A stretch of DNA of 64,000 nucleotides, from the NCBI RefSeq assembly GCF_037095755.1, contig NZ_JBAWKJ010000003.1:372001-436000 (forward strand). The letters are read 5' to 3'. Positions 37,572 through 46,358 of the stretch are shown here, one piece after another (the first letter of the stretch is position 1; every line of letters starts with the position of its first letter). Made by a program: the position numbers and the translations under genes. Under the pieces are notes generated by a model. The model was not told the origin of the DNA. It worked only from the letters and a program-made list of their open reading frames with translations, and did no database searches. The stretch is from Sphingopyxis sp. CCNWLW2. GTDB taxonomy: Bacteria; Pseudomonadota; Alphaproteobacteria; Sphingomonadales; Sphingomonadaceae.

Positions 37572-38494
37572 GCCGGGGTCCGTGGCATGTCGCCGTCTTG
37601 ATGGGCGGCTGGTCGGCCGAGCGCGAAGTGTCGCTGATGAGCGGCAATGGCGTCGCCGACGCGCTCGAAAGCCGTGGCCATAAGGTCACGCGCATCGACA
37701 TGGACCGCGACGTTGCATTGCGGCTCGCCGAGGCGAAACCCGACGTCGTGTTCAACGCGCTCCACGGCGTTCCGGGTGAAGATGGCACCGTGCAGGGCAT
37801 GCTCGATCTGATGGGCCTCAAATATACCCACAGCGGGCTCGTCACCTCGGTGATCGCGATCGACAAGGAATTGACGAAGCAGGCGCTGGTGCCGCATGGT
37901 ATTCCGATGCCGACGGGGACGATGGTCGACAGCGAAAGCCTCTTTACAGTCGACCCCTTGCCGCGCCCCTATGTGCTCAAACCCGTCAACGAAGGCTCGT
38001 CGGTCGGCGTCGCGATCGTCAAGGACGACAGCAATTACGGCAACCCGATCGCGCGTGAGGCCGTAGGGCCGTGGCAGGAATTCGACCGGCTGCTCGCCGA
38101 GCCTTTTATCAAGGGCCGCGAGCTGACCGTCGCGGTGCTCGCCGATCAGGCGCTCGCGGTCACCGAACTGCGCGTCAAATCGGGTTTCTACGATTATGAC
38201 GCCAAATATACCGATGGCCTGACCGAACATGTCTGCCCCGCCGACGTGCCCGACGAGGTGGCGCAGCGGATGAAGGATCTGGCGCTGCAATCGCACCGTC
38301 TGCTCGGCTGCAAGGGCGCGTCGCGCTCCGATTTCCGCTGGGACGACGAACATGGCCTCGCGGGCATCTTCCTGCTCGAGGTCAACACCCAGCCGGGAAT
38401 GACGGCGCTCAGCCTCGTGCCCGAACAGGGACGCGCCGTCGGCATGGATTATGCCGAACTCGTCGAACGCATCGTGGGGGAAGCGTTGTTATGA
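37568..38494 (+). CDS. ddl: D-alanine:D-alanine ligase
   Basis: 308 residues from GTG 37568 inside the murB stop (GTGA). ATP-grasp enzyme: LMGGWSAEREVSLMSG, NALHGVPGEDGTVQGML, KPVNEGSSVGV, and LLEVNTQPGMTALSLVPEQ. It supplies D-Ala-D-Ala to MurF. The ATG at 37538 lies inside murB and is unlikely. Confidence 0.96.
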   Translation: MSRGPWHVAVLMGGWSAEREVSLMSGNGVADALESRGHKVTRIDMDRDVALRLAEAKPDVVFNALHGVPGEDGTVQGMLDLMGLKYTHSGLVTSVIAIDKELTKQALVPHGIPMPTGTMVDSESLFTVDPLPRPYVLKPVNEGSSVGVAIVKDDSNYGNPIAREAVGPWQEFDRLLAEPFIKGRELTVAVLADQALAVTELRVKSGFYDYDAKYTDGLTEHVCPADVPDEVAQRMKDLALQSHRLLGCKGASRSDFRWDDEHGLAGIFLLEVNTQPGMTALSLVPEQGRAVGMDYAELVERIVGEALL

Positions 38495-39429
38495 GCAAGA
38501 CACAGATCAAGCGTGGGAAGGCGTCGCCGCGCCGCCCGGCGCGCGCGCCGAAGAAGCGGCGGAAGGTCCAGACCTCGCGCCTCAACGCGATCATCAACGC
38601 GCTGCCGATCAGCCCGCAGCGGCTGCAGAAGGTTGCGAACTGGACGATCGGGCTCAGCCTGTGCGCCGTCGTCGCGATCGGTGCGCATGCCACCGGTGTG
38701 ACCGCAAAGATTCACGAGGAATATGCGCAGGCGGTCGGCCGCGCCGGCTTCCAGGTCAAGAAGGTCGAGGTGGTCGGTGCCGACCGCATCGACCGGCTGA
38801 AAGTCTATGACATCGCGCTCGCGCAGAAGGACCGCTCGATGGCGGCGGTCGACCTCGAGGATGTGCGCGGCGACCTGATGCGCTATGGCTGGATCAAGGA
38901 TGCGCGCGTGTCGCGGCGCCTGCCCGATACGCTCGTCGTCGACATCGTCGAGCGCACCCCGGCGGCGATCTGGCAGCATAACAACCGCCTGTCGCTGATC
39001 GACGAAAAGGGTGTCGTGCTCGAACCCGTCACCGTCGCGACGATGCCCGACCTGCCGCTCGTCATCGGGCCGAAGGCGAACCAGCGCTCGCAGGACCTCG
39101 ACCGCCTGCTGACCGAGGCGAGCAGCCTCAAGGAATTGCTCGCGGGTGCGACGTGGGTCGGCAATCGCCGTTGGGACCTGCGTTTCCGCAGCGGCGAGAC
39201 GCTGTCGCTTCCCGAGGGCGAGGTCGAAGCGAAGGCGGCGCTCGCCAAATTCGCGCATATGGACGGCGCCAACCGCTTGCTCGGGCGCGGCATATTGCGT
39301 TTCGACATGCGCGATCCCGCGCGGTTCGTGCTGCGCCTGCCGCACGAAGGGCAAGTAGCGCCCGCGAAGCTCGACGATGCGCGCGCCGCGGTCGACGCGG
39401 TCGCCGAAGCGTCGGCGGAGAAGGGGTAA
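38491..39429 (+). CDS. ftsQ: Cell division protein FtsQ
   Basis: 312 residues: a very basic cytosolic tail (RRPARAPKKRRKV), membrane helix at about 51-69, a POTRA domain (from about residue 86: GFQVKKVEVVGADR) and the FtsQ beta domain. It joins FtsL/FtsB and links the early and late divisome. Position between ddl and ftsA is universal in this group. Ends 3 bases before ftsA. Confidence 0.95.
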   Translation: MSKTQIKRGKASPRRPARAPKKRRKVQTSRLNAIINALPISPQRLQKVANWTIGLSLCAVVAIGAHATGVTAKIHEEYAQAVGRAGFQVKKVEVVGADRIDRLKVYDIALAQKDRSMAAVDLEDVRGDLMRYGWIKDARVSRRLPDTLVVDIVERTPAAIWQHNNRLSLIDEKGVVLEPVTVATMPDLPLVIGPKANQRSQDLDRLLTEASSLKELLAGATWVGNRRWDLRFRSGETLSLPEGEVEAKAALAKFAHMDGANRLLGRGILRFDMRDPARFVLRLPHEGQVAPAKLDDARAAVDAVAEASAEKG

Positions 39430-39432
39430 GCC

Positions 39433-40689
39433 ATGGCGCCGCCGCGCATTGAAAAGATCATCACCGCGCTCGATGTCGGGTCGTGGAAGGTCTGCGCGCT
39501 GATCGCGGGGCAGACCGCCGACGGCCAGCTTCACGTGCTCGGCACCGGCCAGCGCGAGAGCCGCGGGGTCCAGCGCGGCTATGTCGCCGACATGGAGCAG
39601 ACCGAACATATCGTGCGCGAGGCGATCGAGCAGGCCGAACGCATCGCGGGCCTCAATATCGACGATGTCTGGGTCAGTTTCTCTGCGGGCGGGCTTTTGA
39701 GCGATGTCGCGCCGATCGAAAGCGAACTCGGCGGGCACCGCATCGAACAGGAAGATATCGACGACCTGCTCGCCGCGGGCCGCGCCGGCATCGACCCCGA
39801 AGGCCGCATGATCCTGCATGCGCAGCCCGCGCTCTACACGCTCGACGGGCTCAACGGCGTGAAGAACCCCATCGGGCTCCACGCCGACCGGCTGGGCGTC
39901 GATATCCATATCATCATGGCCGACGGTGCGCCGGTGCGGAACCTCGAGGCCGCGGTCCGTCAGGCGCATCTCGACGTCAACGCGGTGGTCGCCTCGCCGA
40001 TTGCGGCGGGGCTCGCCTGCCTCTCGGACGAGGAGCGCGATCTCGGTGTCGCGCTCGTCGAACTCGGTGCGGCGGTCACGACGGTGTCGCTCTATGCCGG
40101 CGGCATGCTCGTCGAAATGGTGTCGTTGCCCTTCGGCGCCAGCGACATCACCGATGACATCGCTTCGGCCTTCGGCATTCGCCGCAGCCAGGCGCAGCGG
40201 CTCCAGAGCTTCTACGGTTCGGCCTCGGCCAGCCCGCGCGACAATAACGAGATCATCGAGCTGGAGCCCGGCGCCCCGACAAACGGCGACTCCCCGCGCA
40301 TCACGCGTGCGCAATTGGTGTCGGTGATCCGCCAGCGGCTCGACGCGATGATGGGCGAGATCGGCCGGACGCTCAAAGACCTGCATTTCGTCGGTCCGAT
40401 CGGGCGTCAGGTCGTGCTTGTCGGCGGCGGCGCCGACCTCAAAGGCATCGCCGACTACACGCAAAGCGCGCTCGGGCGTGCCGCGCGCGTCGGGCGACCG
40501 CGCGGCTTGCACGGACTGCCCGATGCGCATAGTGGCCCCGCTTTCGCGACGCTCGCAGGTCTGGTTCTCTATGCCGCATCGGACCCCGTGGACCTCCGCG
40601 ATCTGCCGATGATGTCGCAGGACGTGTATAAGCCCGCGGGCACGTCGATCCTGCATCGCCTTATGGCAGCACTGAAAAGTAGTTTTTGA
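39433..40689 (+). CDS. ftsA: Cell division protein FtsA
   Basis: 418 residues of the actin/Hsp70 fold. ITALDVGSWKVCALI is the phosphate-1 loop, RGVQRGYVADMEQ and the 1C domain follow, GAAVTTVSLYAGG is phosphate-2, and VVLVGGGADLKGI the adenosine motif. The C-terminus MAALKSSF is an amphipathic membrane anchor. It tethers FtsZ filaments to the membrane. Confidence 0.96.
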   Translation: MAPPRIEKIITALDVGSWKVCALIAGQTADGQLHVLGTGQRESRGVQRGYVADMEQTEHIVREAIEQAERIAGLNIDDVWVSFSAGGLLSDVAPIESELGGHRIEQEDIDDLLAAGRAGIDPEGRMILHAQPALYTLDGLNGVKNPIGLHADRLGVDIHIIMADGAPVRNLEAAVRQAHLDVNAVVASPIAAGLACLSDEERDLGVALVELGAAVTTVSLYAGGMLVEMVSLPFGASDITDDIASAFGIRRSQAQRLQSFYGSASASPRDNNEIIELEPGAPTNGDSPRITRAQLVSVIRQRLDAMMGEIGRTLKDLHFVGPIGRQVVLVGGGADLKGIADYTQSALGRAARVGRPRGLHGLPDAHSGPAFATLAGLVLYAASDPVDLRDLPMMSQDVYKPAGTSILHRLMAALKSSF

Positions 40690-40841
40690 ATGACAAGCGA
40701 CGAAAAGGTTAATTTTTTGGGTGATTCCCACGTCACAATAGTGCAATGCGGGTGCAGAAAACCGGGCGGACGGACACCCGCCCGGTCGGGTCGCAAGGTT
40801 GGGGAAGCGGCACCTGTCCGCCGCTGCAGGGAGACTATTTG
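40690..40841 (+). promoter_or_regulatory. ftsZ leader region
   Basis: 152 bases, AT-rich at its left end (GGTTAATTTTTTGGGTG), with one GANTC site at 40723-40727 and a perfect 9-bp hairpin ACCGGGCGG/CCGCCCGGT (40761-40786, loop 8). AGGGAG lies 8 bases before ATG 40842. This gap, the only large one inside the cluster, probably gives ftsZ its own promoter; the -10/-35 could not be fixed by eye. Confidence 0.5.
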
Positions 40842-42302
40842 ATGAGCATCAATATTGGCCCGCCGCAGGTCGACGAGCTGAAGCCGCGCATCGCGGTGAT
40901 CGGCGTCGGCGGTGCGGGTGGCAATGCCATCGCAAACATGATCGCCGCACGTGTCGAGGGCGTCGATTTCATCGTCGCGAACACCGACGCGCAGGCGCTC
41001 AACGCTTCGCCGGCCGAACGGCGCATCCAGCTGGGGACACAGATCACCCAGGGGCTGGGCGCGGGTTCGCGGCCCGAGGTCGGCCGCGCGGCCGCCGAGG
41101 AAAGCATCATCCAGGTCGAAGAGGCGCTGAACGGCGCGCATATGTGCTTCGTCGCGGCTGGCATGGGCGGGGGCACCGGCACCGGTGCGGCGCCCGTGAT
41201 CGCCAAGGCCGCGCGCGATCGCGGCATCCTGACCGTCGGCGTCGTGACCAAGCCCTTCACCTTCGAAGGCGCGCGCCGCATGCGTTCGGCGGACTCGGGC
41301 ATTGCCGAGCTGCAGGATCATGTCGACACGCTGATCGTCATTCCGAACCAGAACCTGTTCCTGGTCGCCAACCCGAACACGACCTTCAAAGAAGCCTTCA
41401 CCATGGCGGATGAAGTGTTGCAGCAGGGCGTGCGCGGCATCACCGACCTGATGGTCATGCCCGGCCTGATCAACCTCGACTTCGCCGACGTGCGCAGCGT
41501 GATGCGCGAAATGGGCAAGGCGATGATGGGCACCGGCGAAGCCGAAGGCGATGGCCGTGCGCTCGAAGCCGCCCAGAAAGCGATCGCCAACCCGCTGCTC
41601 GACGGCGTGTCGATGGCGGGCGCGAAGGGCGTCATCATCTCGATCACCGGCGGCGAGGACATGCGCCTGATGGAAGTCGACGAAGCCGCGAACCATATCC
41701 GCGAGCTGGTCGATCCCGACGCCAACATCATCTGGGGCAGCGCCTTTAACGACAACCTCGACGGCAAGATCCGCGTGTCGGTCGTTGCGACCGGAATCGA
41801 CAGCAACGGCGAAACGGCGGCGCAGGCATCGCCCGCGACGCGCAGCTTCTCCTTCGCTCCCGCGCGCGCAGCGACCCCTGCTCCGGTGGTCGAAGAGACG
41901 GTCGAGCCGGCGGTTCAGGAAGAAGTCCTCGCCGAAACCGCGTCGGTGGAAGACAAGGATCCGGCCCCCGGCTTCTCGCTGGGCGACACCGCCGAGCGCG
42001 ATGCTCCGGTAGCCGCGGCCGAAGAAGAACCGATGGAATTGTCGCAGGTCGCCGCGAGCTATGACGATACCGCCGACGAGCTTGTGCTCGATGCGCCCGA
42101 AGCGCCGGCCGAATATCGCTCGGCGCCTGCAGCGGATCCGACACCGGCGGACGAAGCGCCCGCACGGTCGGTCGGTGGCGGAACACTGTTCGAGCGCATG
42201 TCGCGCCTGTCGCGCGGGGCTTCGGCGCCCGACAGCGACGACGGCGGCAAGGAGGACGGTGTTGATATTCCGCGCTTCCTGGGGCGGCAGAACAACCAGT
42301 AA
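40842..42302 (+). CDS. ftsZ: Cell division GTPase FtsZ
   Basis: 486 residues. Tubulin signature GGGTGTG at 109-115, T7 loop NLDFAD at 211-216, a long acidic, Ala/Pro-rich disordered linker from about 330 to 470, and the conserved C-terminal peptide DIPRFLGRQ that binds FtsA and other tethers. ATG 40842 (MSINIGPP) has a good ribosome site; upstream in-frame codons are not supported. The linker length is typical of alphaproteobacteria. Confidence 0.97.
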   Translation: MSINIGPPQVDELKPRIAVIGVGGAGGNAIANMIAARVEGVDFIVANTDAQALNASPAERRIQLGTQITQGLGAGSRPEVGRAAAEESIIQVEEALNGAHMCFVAAGMGGGTGTGAAPVIAKAARDRGILTVGVVTKPFTFEGARRMRSADSGIAELQDHVDTLIVIPNQNLFLVANPNTTFKEAFTMADEVLQQGVRGITDLMVMPGLINLDFADVRSVMREMGKAMMGTGEAEGDGRALEAAQKAIANPLLDGVSMAGAKGVIISITGGEDMRLMEVDEAANHIRELVDPDANIIWGSAFNDNLDGKIRVSVVATGIDSNGETAAQASPATRSFSFAPARAATPAPVVEETVEPAVQEEVLAETASVEDKDPAPGFSLGDTAERDAPVAAAEEEPMELSQVAASYDDTADELVLDAPEAPAEYRSAPAADPTPADEAPARSVGGGTLFERMSRLSRGASAPDSDDGGKEDGVDIPRFLGRQNNQ

Positions 42303-42362
42303 CGGGGCTATCGAGGGGCCGCCCGCCGGGCACGGCGGGCCGGAAATCGGGATGAGTTGCCC

Positions 42363-44231
42363 ATGCGGCAAGCGAAATTGACGGCGAAGCCGGCGCGCGC
42401 ACGGCGGATCGTCGGCGCGCTCGGTGCGCTGCTGTTTGGAACGGCCGCACTGTCGTCCGTTCATGCGCAGGTGACGCCGCCCGATCCCGCGACCAAGGCG
42501 GCGATGGAGAAGCGGACCGCGGCGCGCGCGCTGCTGTCCTCCTCACTCGCGCGCATCGCGTCGAACAACAGCGACACGTCCGCGCTGCTCAATGCCGGCC
42601 GCGCGTCGATCGAGCTGGAGGATTATCGCGCCGCGCTCGGCTTTCTCGTTCGTGCCGAACAGGCGAGCCCGCGCGACGGCGCGGTCAAGGCCGCGCTCGG
42701 TTCGGCGGTGGTCCATATGGAAAACCCGACGCGTGCGCTCGATTATTTCGGCGAAGCGCAGTTGATGGGTGCGCCTGAGCGGTTGTTCCTCGCCGACCGC
42801 GGCCTCGCGCGCGACCTGCTGGGACAGCAGGACGCGGCGCAGCGCGATTACCAGCTCGCGCTGTCGATCGCGCCCAACGACGAACTGACGCGGCGCTATG
42901 CGCTGTCGCTTGGGATCAGCGGCGATGCCGATCGCGCGATAGCGTTGCTGACGCCGCAATTGCGCGCGCAGGACCGCGGCGCCTGGCGCCTGCGGGCGAT
43001 GATCCTCGCGATGAACGGCCGCGACAAGGAAGCGACCGACATCGTCAACGCGACGATGCCGCCGGCGATGGCGCAGAACATCATGCCCTATCTGACCCAG
43101 ATGGACCGGCTCAATCCCGCGCAACAGGCGGCGGCCGCCCACTTCGGGCGCTTCCCGAACGGGCAATTGGGGCCAAAGCGCAAGCCGGTGCAGGTTGCCG
43201 CCGCTACGCCGCCGCCGGCCCCGCCGAGCGCAGCGCCGGGCAAGCGTCAGGCAACGCGCGACCAGCGGCGAACCACCATGTCGGCGGCGCCCGCGCCGTC
43301 AGCCCGCAAACCTGTTTCGGAACCGGTCACCCGGCCGGCCGCCACAACGCCCGCCGCGGCTGTGTCCGCGCCTGCGACGTCGACACCGCCCGGAGCGTCC
43401 GCCCCGGTGCTGCGTTCGCCGTTTCAGCAGACCATTCGTAAGCCAATCGAAGCCCCCACGCCGAGTCCGACCCCGAGCCCGGCCCCAACGCAGGCGGTCG
43501 GCGCTGTCCCGCCACCCGCCTCGACACCCGCCGCCTCGGCGCCCGAGCCGATCGGCGTGGCGGTCGATGCCGGCAAGGGACCGGTCGGCCCGGGCTTCTC
43601 GATCGCCGACATGGGCCGTTCGACGGGCGCCGTGTCGACGGGCGCCGTGCCGCCCGCCGCGACCGAAGCCGTTGCGCCCGCCTCGTCGCCGGCGGTGAAT
43701 ATGGCAGCCGCCACGCCGGCATCCGTTTCGGCGGCGCCGCTCGCCTCGCTCGCCGACATCGTCGGATCGATCGAGATCCCGGCCGAAGAACTGGCGCAGA
43801 GTGACAATGCCGTCGGCGCCGACACGCTCGCCAAGCTGATGGCAGACAAGCGCAAGGCCGAGGCGGCCGAGGCGGCGAAGCGCGAAAAAGACAGTGCTGC
43901 CGCGAAATTGAAGGCAGAAGCCGACGCGAAAGCCAAGGAAGAAGCGGCCGAGAAGAAGGCCAATCCGGCGCGCATCTGGGTGCAGGTCGCGACCGGTGCG
44001 AATGCCAAGGCGCTCGCGACCGATTTCGGCAAATTTGCGAAAAAGAGCCCTGCCGTATTCAAGGGCAAATCGGGCGCGACGACCGAATGGGGCAAGACAC
44101 GCCGTCTGCTCGTCGGCCCGTTCAAGGACCGCAAGGCGGCACAGGATTGGCTGGGCGACTATAAGAAGGCGGGCGGCGACGGCTTCCTGTTCAACAGCGA
44201 GGCGGGCCAGTCCGTCGATCCGGTCAAGTGA
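42363..44231 (+). CDS. Secreted TPR protein with C-terminal SPOR domain
   Basis: 622 residues: signal peptide ending near VHA-Q (residue 35), a tetratricopeptide-like helical region at about 60-270, a low-complexity Ala/Pro/Ser/Thr linker to about 480, a charged helix rich in Lys/Glu/Ala (about 500-540), and a C-terminal SPOR-type domain (ARIWVQVATGANAKALATDF ... RRLLVGPFKDRKAAQDWL). SPOR domains bind denuded glycan strands at the septum. Its place right after ftsZ suggests a division or septal remodelling role. The name and exact function are not known to me. Its stop overlaps the dGTPase start. Confidence 0.8.
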   Translation: MRQAKLTAKPARARRIVGALGALLFGTAALSSVHAQVTPPDPATKAAMEKRTAARALLSSSLARIASNNSDTSALLNAGRASIELEDYRAALGFLVRAEQASPRDGAVKAALGSAVVHMENPTRALDYFGEAQLMGAPERLFLADRGLARDLLGQQDAAQRDYQLALSIAPNDELTRRYALSLGISGDADRAIALLTPQLRAQDRGAWRLRAMILAMNGRDKEATDIVNATMPPAMAQNIMPYLTQMDRLNPAQQAAAAHFGRFPNGQLGPKRKPVQVAAATPPPAPPSAAPGKRQATRDQRRTTMSAAPAPSARKPVSEPVTRPAATTPAAAVSAPATSTPPGASAPVLRSPFQQTIRKPIEAPTPSPTPSPAPTQAVGAVPPPASTPAASAPEPIGVAVDAGKGPVGPGFSIADMGRSTGAVSTGAVPPAATEAVAPASSPAVNMAAATPASVSAAPLASLADIVGSIEIPAEELAQSDNAVGADTLAKLMADKRKAEAAEAAKREKDSAAAKLKAEADAKAKEEAAEKKANPARIWVQVATGANAKALATDFGKFAKKSPAVFKGKSGATTEWGKTRRLLVGPFKDRKAAQDWLGDYKKAGGDGFLFNSEAGQSVDPVK

Positions 44232-45400
44232 GCGTTGCCGACTGCGCCAGCGATCCCGCACATAGCCGCGGGCGGCGTCATGCCGAGCTCGGCCGCGTCG
44301 TCCGCGGACCGCGCGACGATTTCCAGCGCGACCGCGACCGCATCATCCACTCGATCGCCTTTCGCCGCCTGCGCCACAAGACGCAGGTGTTCGTCGCCCC
44401 GGACGGCGACCATTATCGCGTCCGGCTGACCCACAGCATCGAGGTTGCGCAGATCGGCCGCGGCATCGCGCGCGCGCTCAGGCTCAACGAGGATTTGACA
44501 GAAGCCTTGTGTCTCGCGCACGACATCGGCCATCCGCCCTTCGGCCATGCGGGCGAGGACGCGCTGAAGGCCGCGATGGCGGCGCATGGCGGCTTCGACC
44601 ACAACGGCCACACGCTGCGGACATTGGCGCGGCTCGAATGCCCCTATCCGCGCTTCGACGGCCTGAACCTGACGTGGGAAACATTGGAAGGGCTCGCGAA
44701 GCATAATGGCCCGGTGACGAACCCCGGCTGGGCGCTCGCCGAAATCGACGGCGATTTCGGGCTCGACCTCGGCAGCCACGCCAGCCTCGAGGCGCAGATC
44801 GCGGCGGTCGCCGACGATATCGCCTATGACAATCACGACATCGACGATGGCCTGCGCGCCGGGCTGCTCGACCTTGACCAGCTGATGGAGCAGCCCTTCG
44901 TCGCCGCCAATTACCGCGCGGTCGAGGAGCGTTTCCCCGGTGCCCCGCGCGACCGCTTGCTTCGCGAACTCGTCCGCGACCAGATCGGCGTGATGGTCAA
45001 CGACGTGATTGCGGCGACCGAGGCGAATGTCGCCGACGCCGGGGTGCGAAGCGTCGAGGAGGTTCGCGCCGCGGGCCGCGCGCTCGGCGGCTTTTCGCCC
45101 GAACTTGCCGCGCAGGAGCGCGATCTCAAGCGTTTCATGTACGCCAACCTCTATCATCACCCCGAACAGGTCGCCGCCGCCGAGGCGGCAAACAAGGTCG
45201 TCGGCGATCTCTTCGCCGCCTATGTCGCCGACCCGCGCCTGATGGGCGTGGACTGGTCGGGGCGCCTTCCGCATGAAGAATGCGCGACAAACCGGCATAT
45301 CGGTGATTATATCGCTGGCATGACCGACCGTTTCGCCATCGACCGCTATGCCGAAATCTTCGGCCGCGATGCGGTGCCGCAGGCGCTGGCGCATGCCTGA
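44228..45400 (+). CDS. dgt: dGTP triphosphohydrolase-like HD domain protein
   Basis: 390 residues from GTG 44228 (GTGA overlap). HD-domain metal residues: H of RLTHSIEV, H98-D99 in CLAHDIGHPPFGH, and a later D in VADDIAYDNHDIDD. The family cleaves dNTPs to deoxynucleoside and tripolyphosphate; this shorter form (type 2) is common in alphaproteobacteria and may act on several dNTPs. It overlaps the next gene by 8 bases. Confidence 0.9.
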   Translation: MSVADCASDPAHSRGRRHAELGRVVRGPRDDFQRDRDRIIHSIAFRRLRHKTQVFVAPDGDHYRVRLTHSIEVAQIGRGIARALRLNEDLTEALCLAHDIGHPPFGHAGEDALKAAMAAHGGFDHNGHTLRTLARLECPYPRFDGLNLTWETLEGLAKHNGPVTNPGWALAEIDGDFGLDLGSHASLEAQIAAVADDIAYDNHDIDDGLRAGLLDLDQLMEQPFVAANYRAVEERFPGAPRDRLLRELVRDQIGVMVNDVIAATEANVADAGVRSVEEVRAAGRALGGFSPELAAQERDLKRFMYANLYHHPEQVAAAEAANKVVGDLFAAYVADPRLMGVDWSGRLPHEECATNRHIGDYIAGMTDRFAIDRYAEIFGRDAVPQALAHA

Positions 45401-46040
45401 CGCGCTGATCGTCGGCGCGACGGGGCTGATCGGGCGCGCGGTGATCGAACGCTTCGGTTCCCATCCCGTCACCGTCCTTGCGCGCCGCGAAGTCGAAGGG
45501 CTGGCGGCGCAGCACAAGCAACTGGTCGCCCCGTCCGAGCGCTGGGCCGACATGATCGCCGCCGAAAAGCCCGCCGTCCTCATCTGCTGCCTCGGGACGA
45601 CGATCCGGCAAGCGGGGTCGCAAGCCGCTTTTCGTGCGGTCGATCACGATCTCGTGCTCGCCGCCGCACGCGGCGCCAGGGCGGGCGGCACCGCGCACAT
45701 GATTTCGGTGAGTTCGGTCGGCGCTGCGGCAAAGAGCGGCAATTTCTATCTGCGCACCAAGGGCGAGACCGAGGACGACCTCCGCGCGCTCGGCTTCGAC
45801 CGGCTCGACCTGATCCGCCCGGGCCTGTTGCGCGGCGATCGGCCCGGGCCGCAGCGGCTGGGCGAGGGGCTTGCAACGATCGCGGCGCCGCTGACCGACG
45901 CGCTGCTGCACGGCTCGTTCCGCCGCTATCGCTCAATCTCTGGCGATACCGTTGCTGCGGCCATTGTCGCGCTGGCGGGGCAAGGCGGCTCGGGCGTGCA
46001 TATCCACGAAAACGACGCGATCCGCGCGCTCGCCGATTGA
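45393..46040 (+). CDS. NAD(P)-binding oxidoreductase-like protein (NmrA/HTATIP2 type)
   Basis: 215 residues. ALIVGATGLIGRAVIERF is an atypical-SDR Rossmann motif; ISVSSVGAAAKSGNFYLRTKGETED holds the Ser/Tyr?/Lys region of the family, and RPGLLRGDR follows. No substrate can be assigned; members act as redox sensors or epimerase-like enzymes. ATG 45393 overlaps dgt. Nothing connects it directly with glycine metabolism downstream. Confidence 0.75.
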   Translation: MPDALIVGATGLIGRAVIERFGSHPVTVLARREVEGLAAQHKQLVAPSERWADMIAAEKPAVLICCLGTTIRQAGSQAAFRAVDHDLVLAAARGARAGGTAHMISVSSVGAAAKSGNFYLRTKGETEDDLRALGFDRLDLIRPGLLRGDRPGPQRLGEGLATIAAPLTDALLHGSFRRYRSISGDTVAAAIVALAGQGGSGVHIHENDAIRALAD

Positions 46041-46105
46041 CTCCGTAAAAGGGCAGCGCCAAGGCTCGCAGCGTCTGTCGGGCCTCGCAAGAGATTCGAC
46101 CGGCC

Positions 46106-46296
46106 GCGCGGGAGAGCGTGAGGGCAGGGCAACCGGCGCCTCACCACCGAAGGAGCAACCGCCCCGGAAACTCTCAGGTAAATGGACCGCGCAGGCTGGA
46201 ACGGACACTCTGGAAAGCGTTCCGGCTGTATCGCCGGAACCACCGAAGGGGTAACCCCATGATATGGGGGAAAACTCTCAGGTTCCCGTGACAGAG
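46106..46296 (+). promoter_or_regulatory. Tandem glycine riboswitch
   Basis: Two glycine aptamers in series. Aptamer 1 runs 46106-46192 (P1 GCGCGG/CCGCGC; core GGAGAGCGTGAGGGC, CACCGAAGGAGCAACCGCCCC, AACTCTCAGGTAAA). Aptamer 2 runs 46208-46296 (P1 CTCTG/CAGAG; core TGGAAAGCG, CACCGAAGGGGTAACCCC, AACTCTCAGGTTCC). This is the classic leader of gcv operons, which turns on expression when glycine is abundant. A hairpin GCGCGGC/GCCGCGC (46312-46330) between aptamer 2 and gcvT may be part of the expression platform. Confidence 0.95.
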
Positions 46297-46358
46297 GGGG
46301 CATGGCGCAAGGCGCGGCGATGGGCCGCGCATATGCCGTGCAACCGCGGGAGACTGGC

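Noticed and set aside
46302..46304. ATG 46302 as the start of gcvT
   Set aside because: Its purine-rich upstream run is 1-2 bases away and belongs to the riboswitch P1; 46359 has a well-spaced ribosome site.
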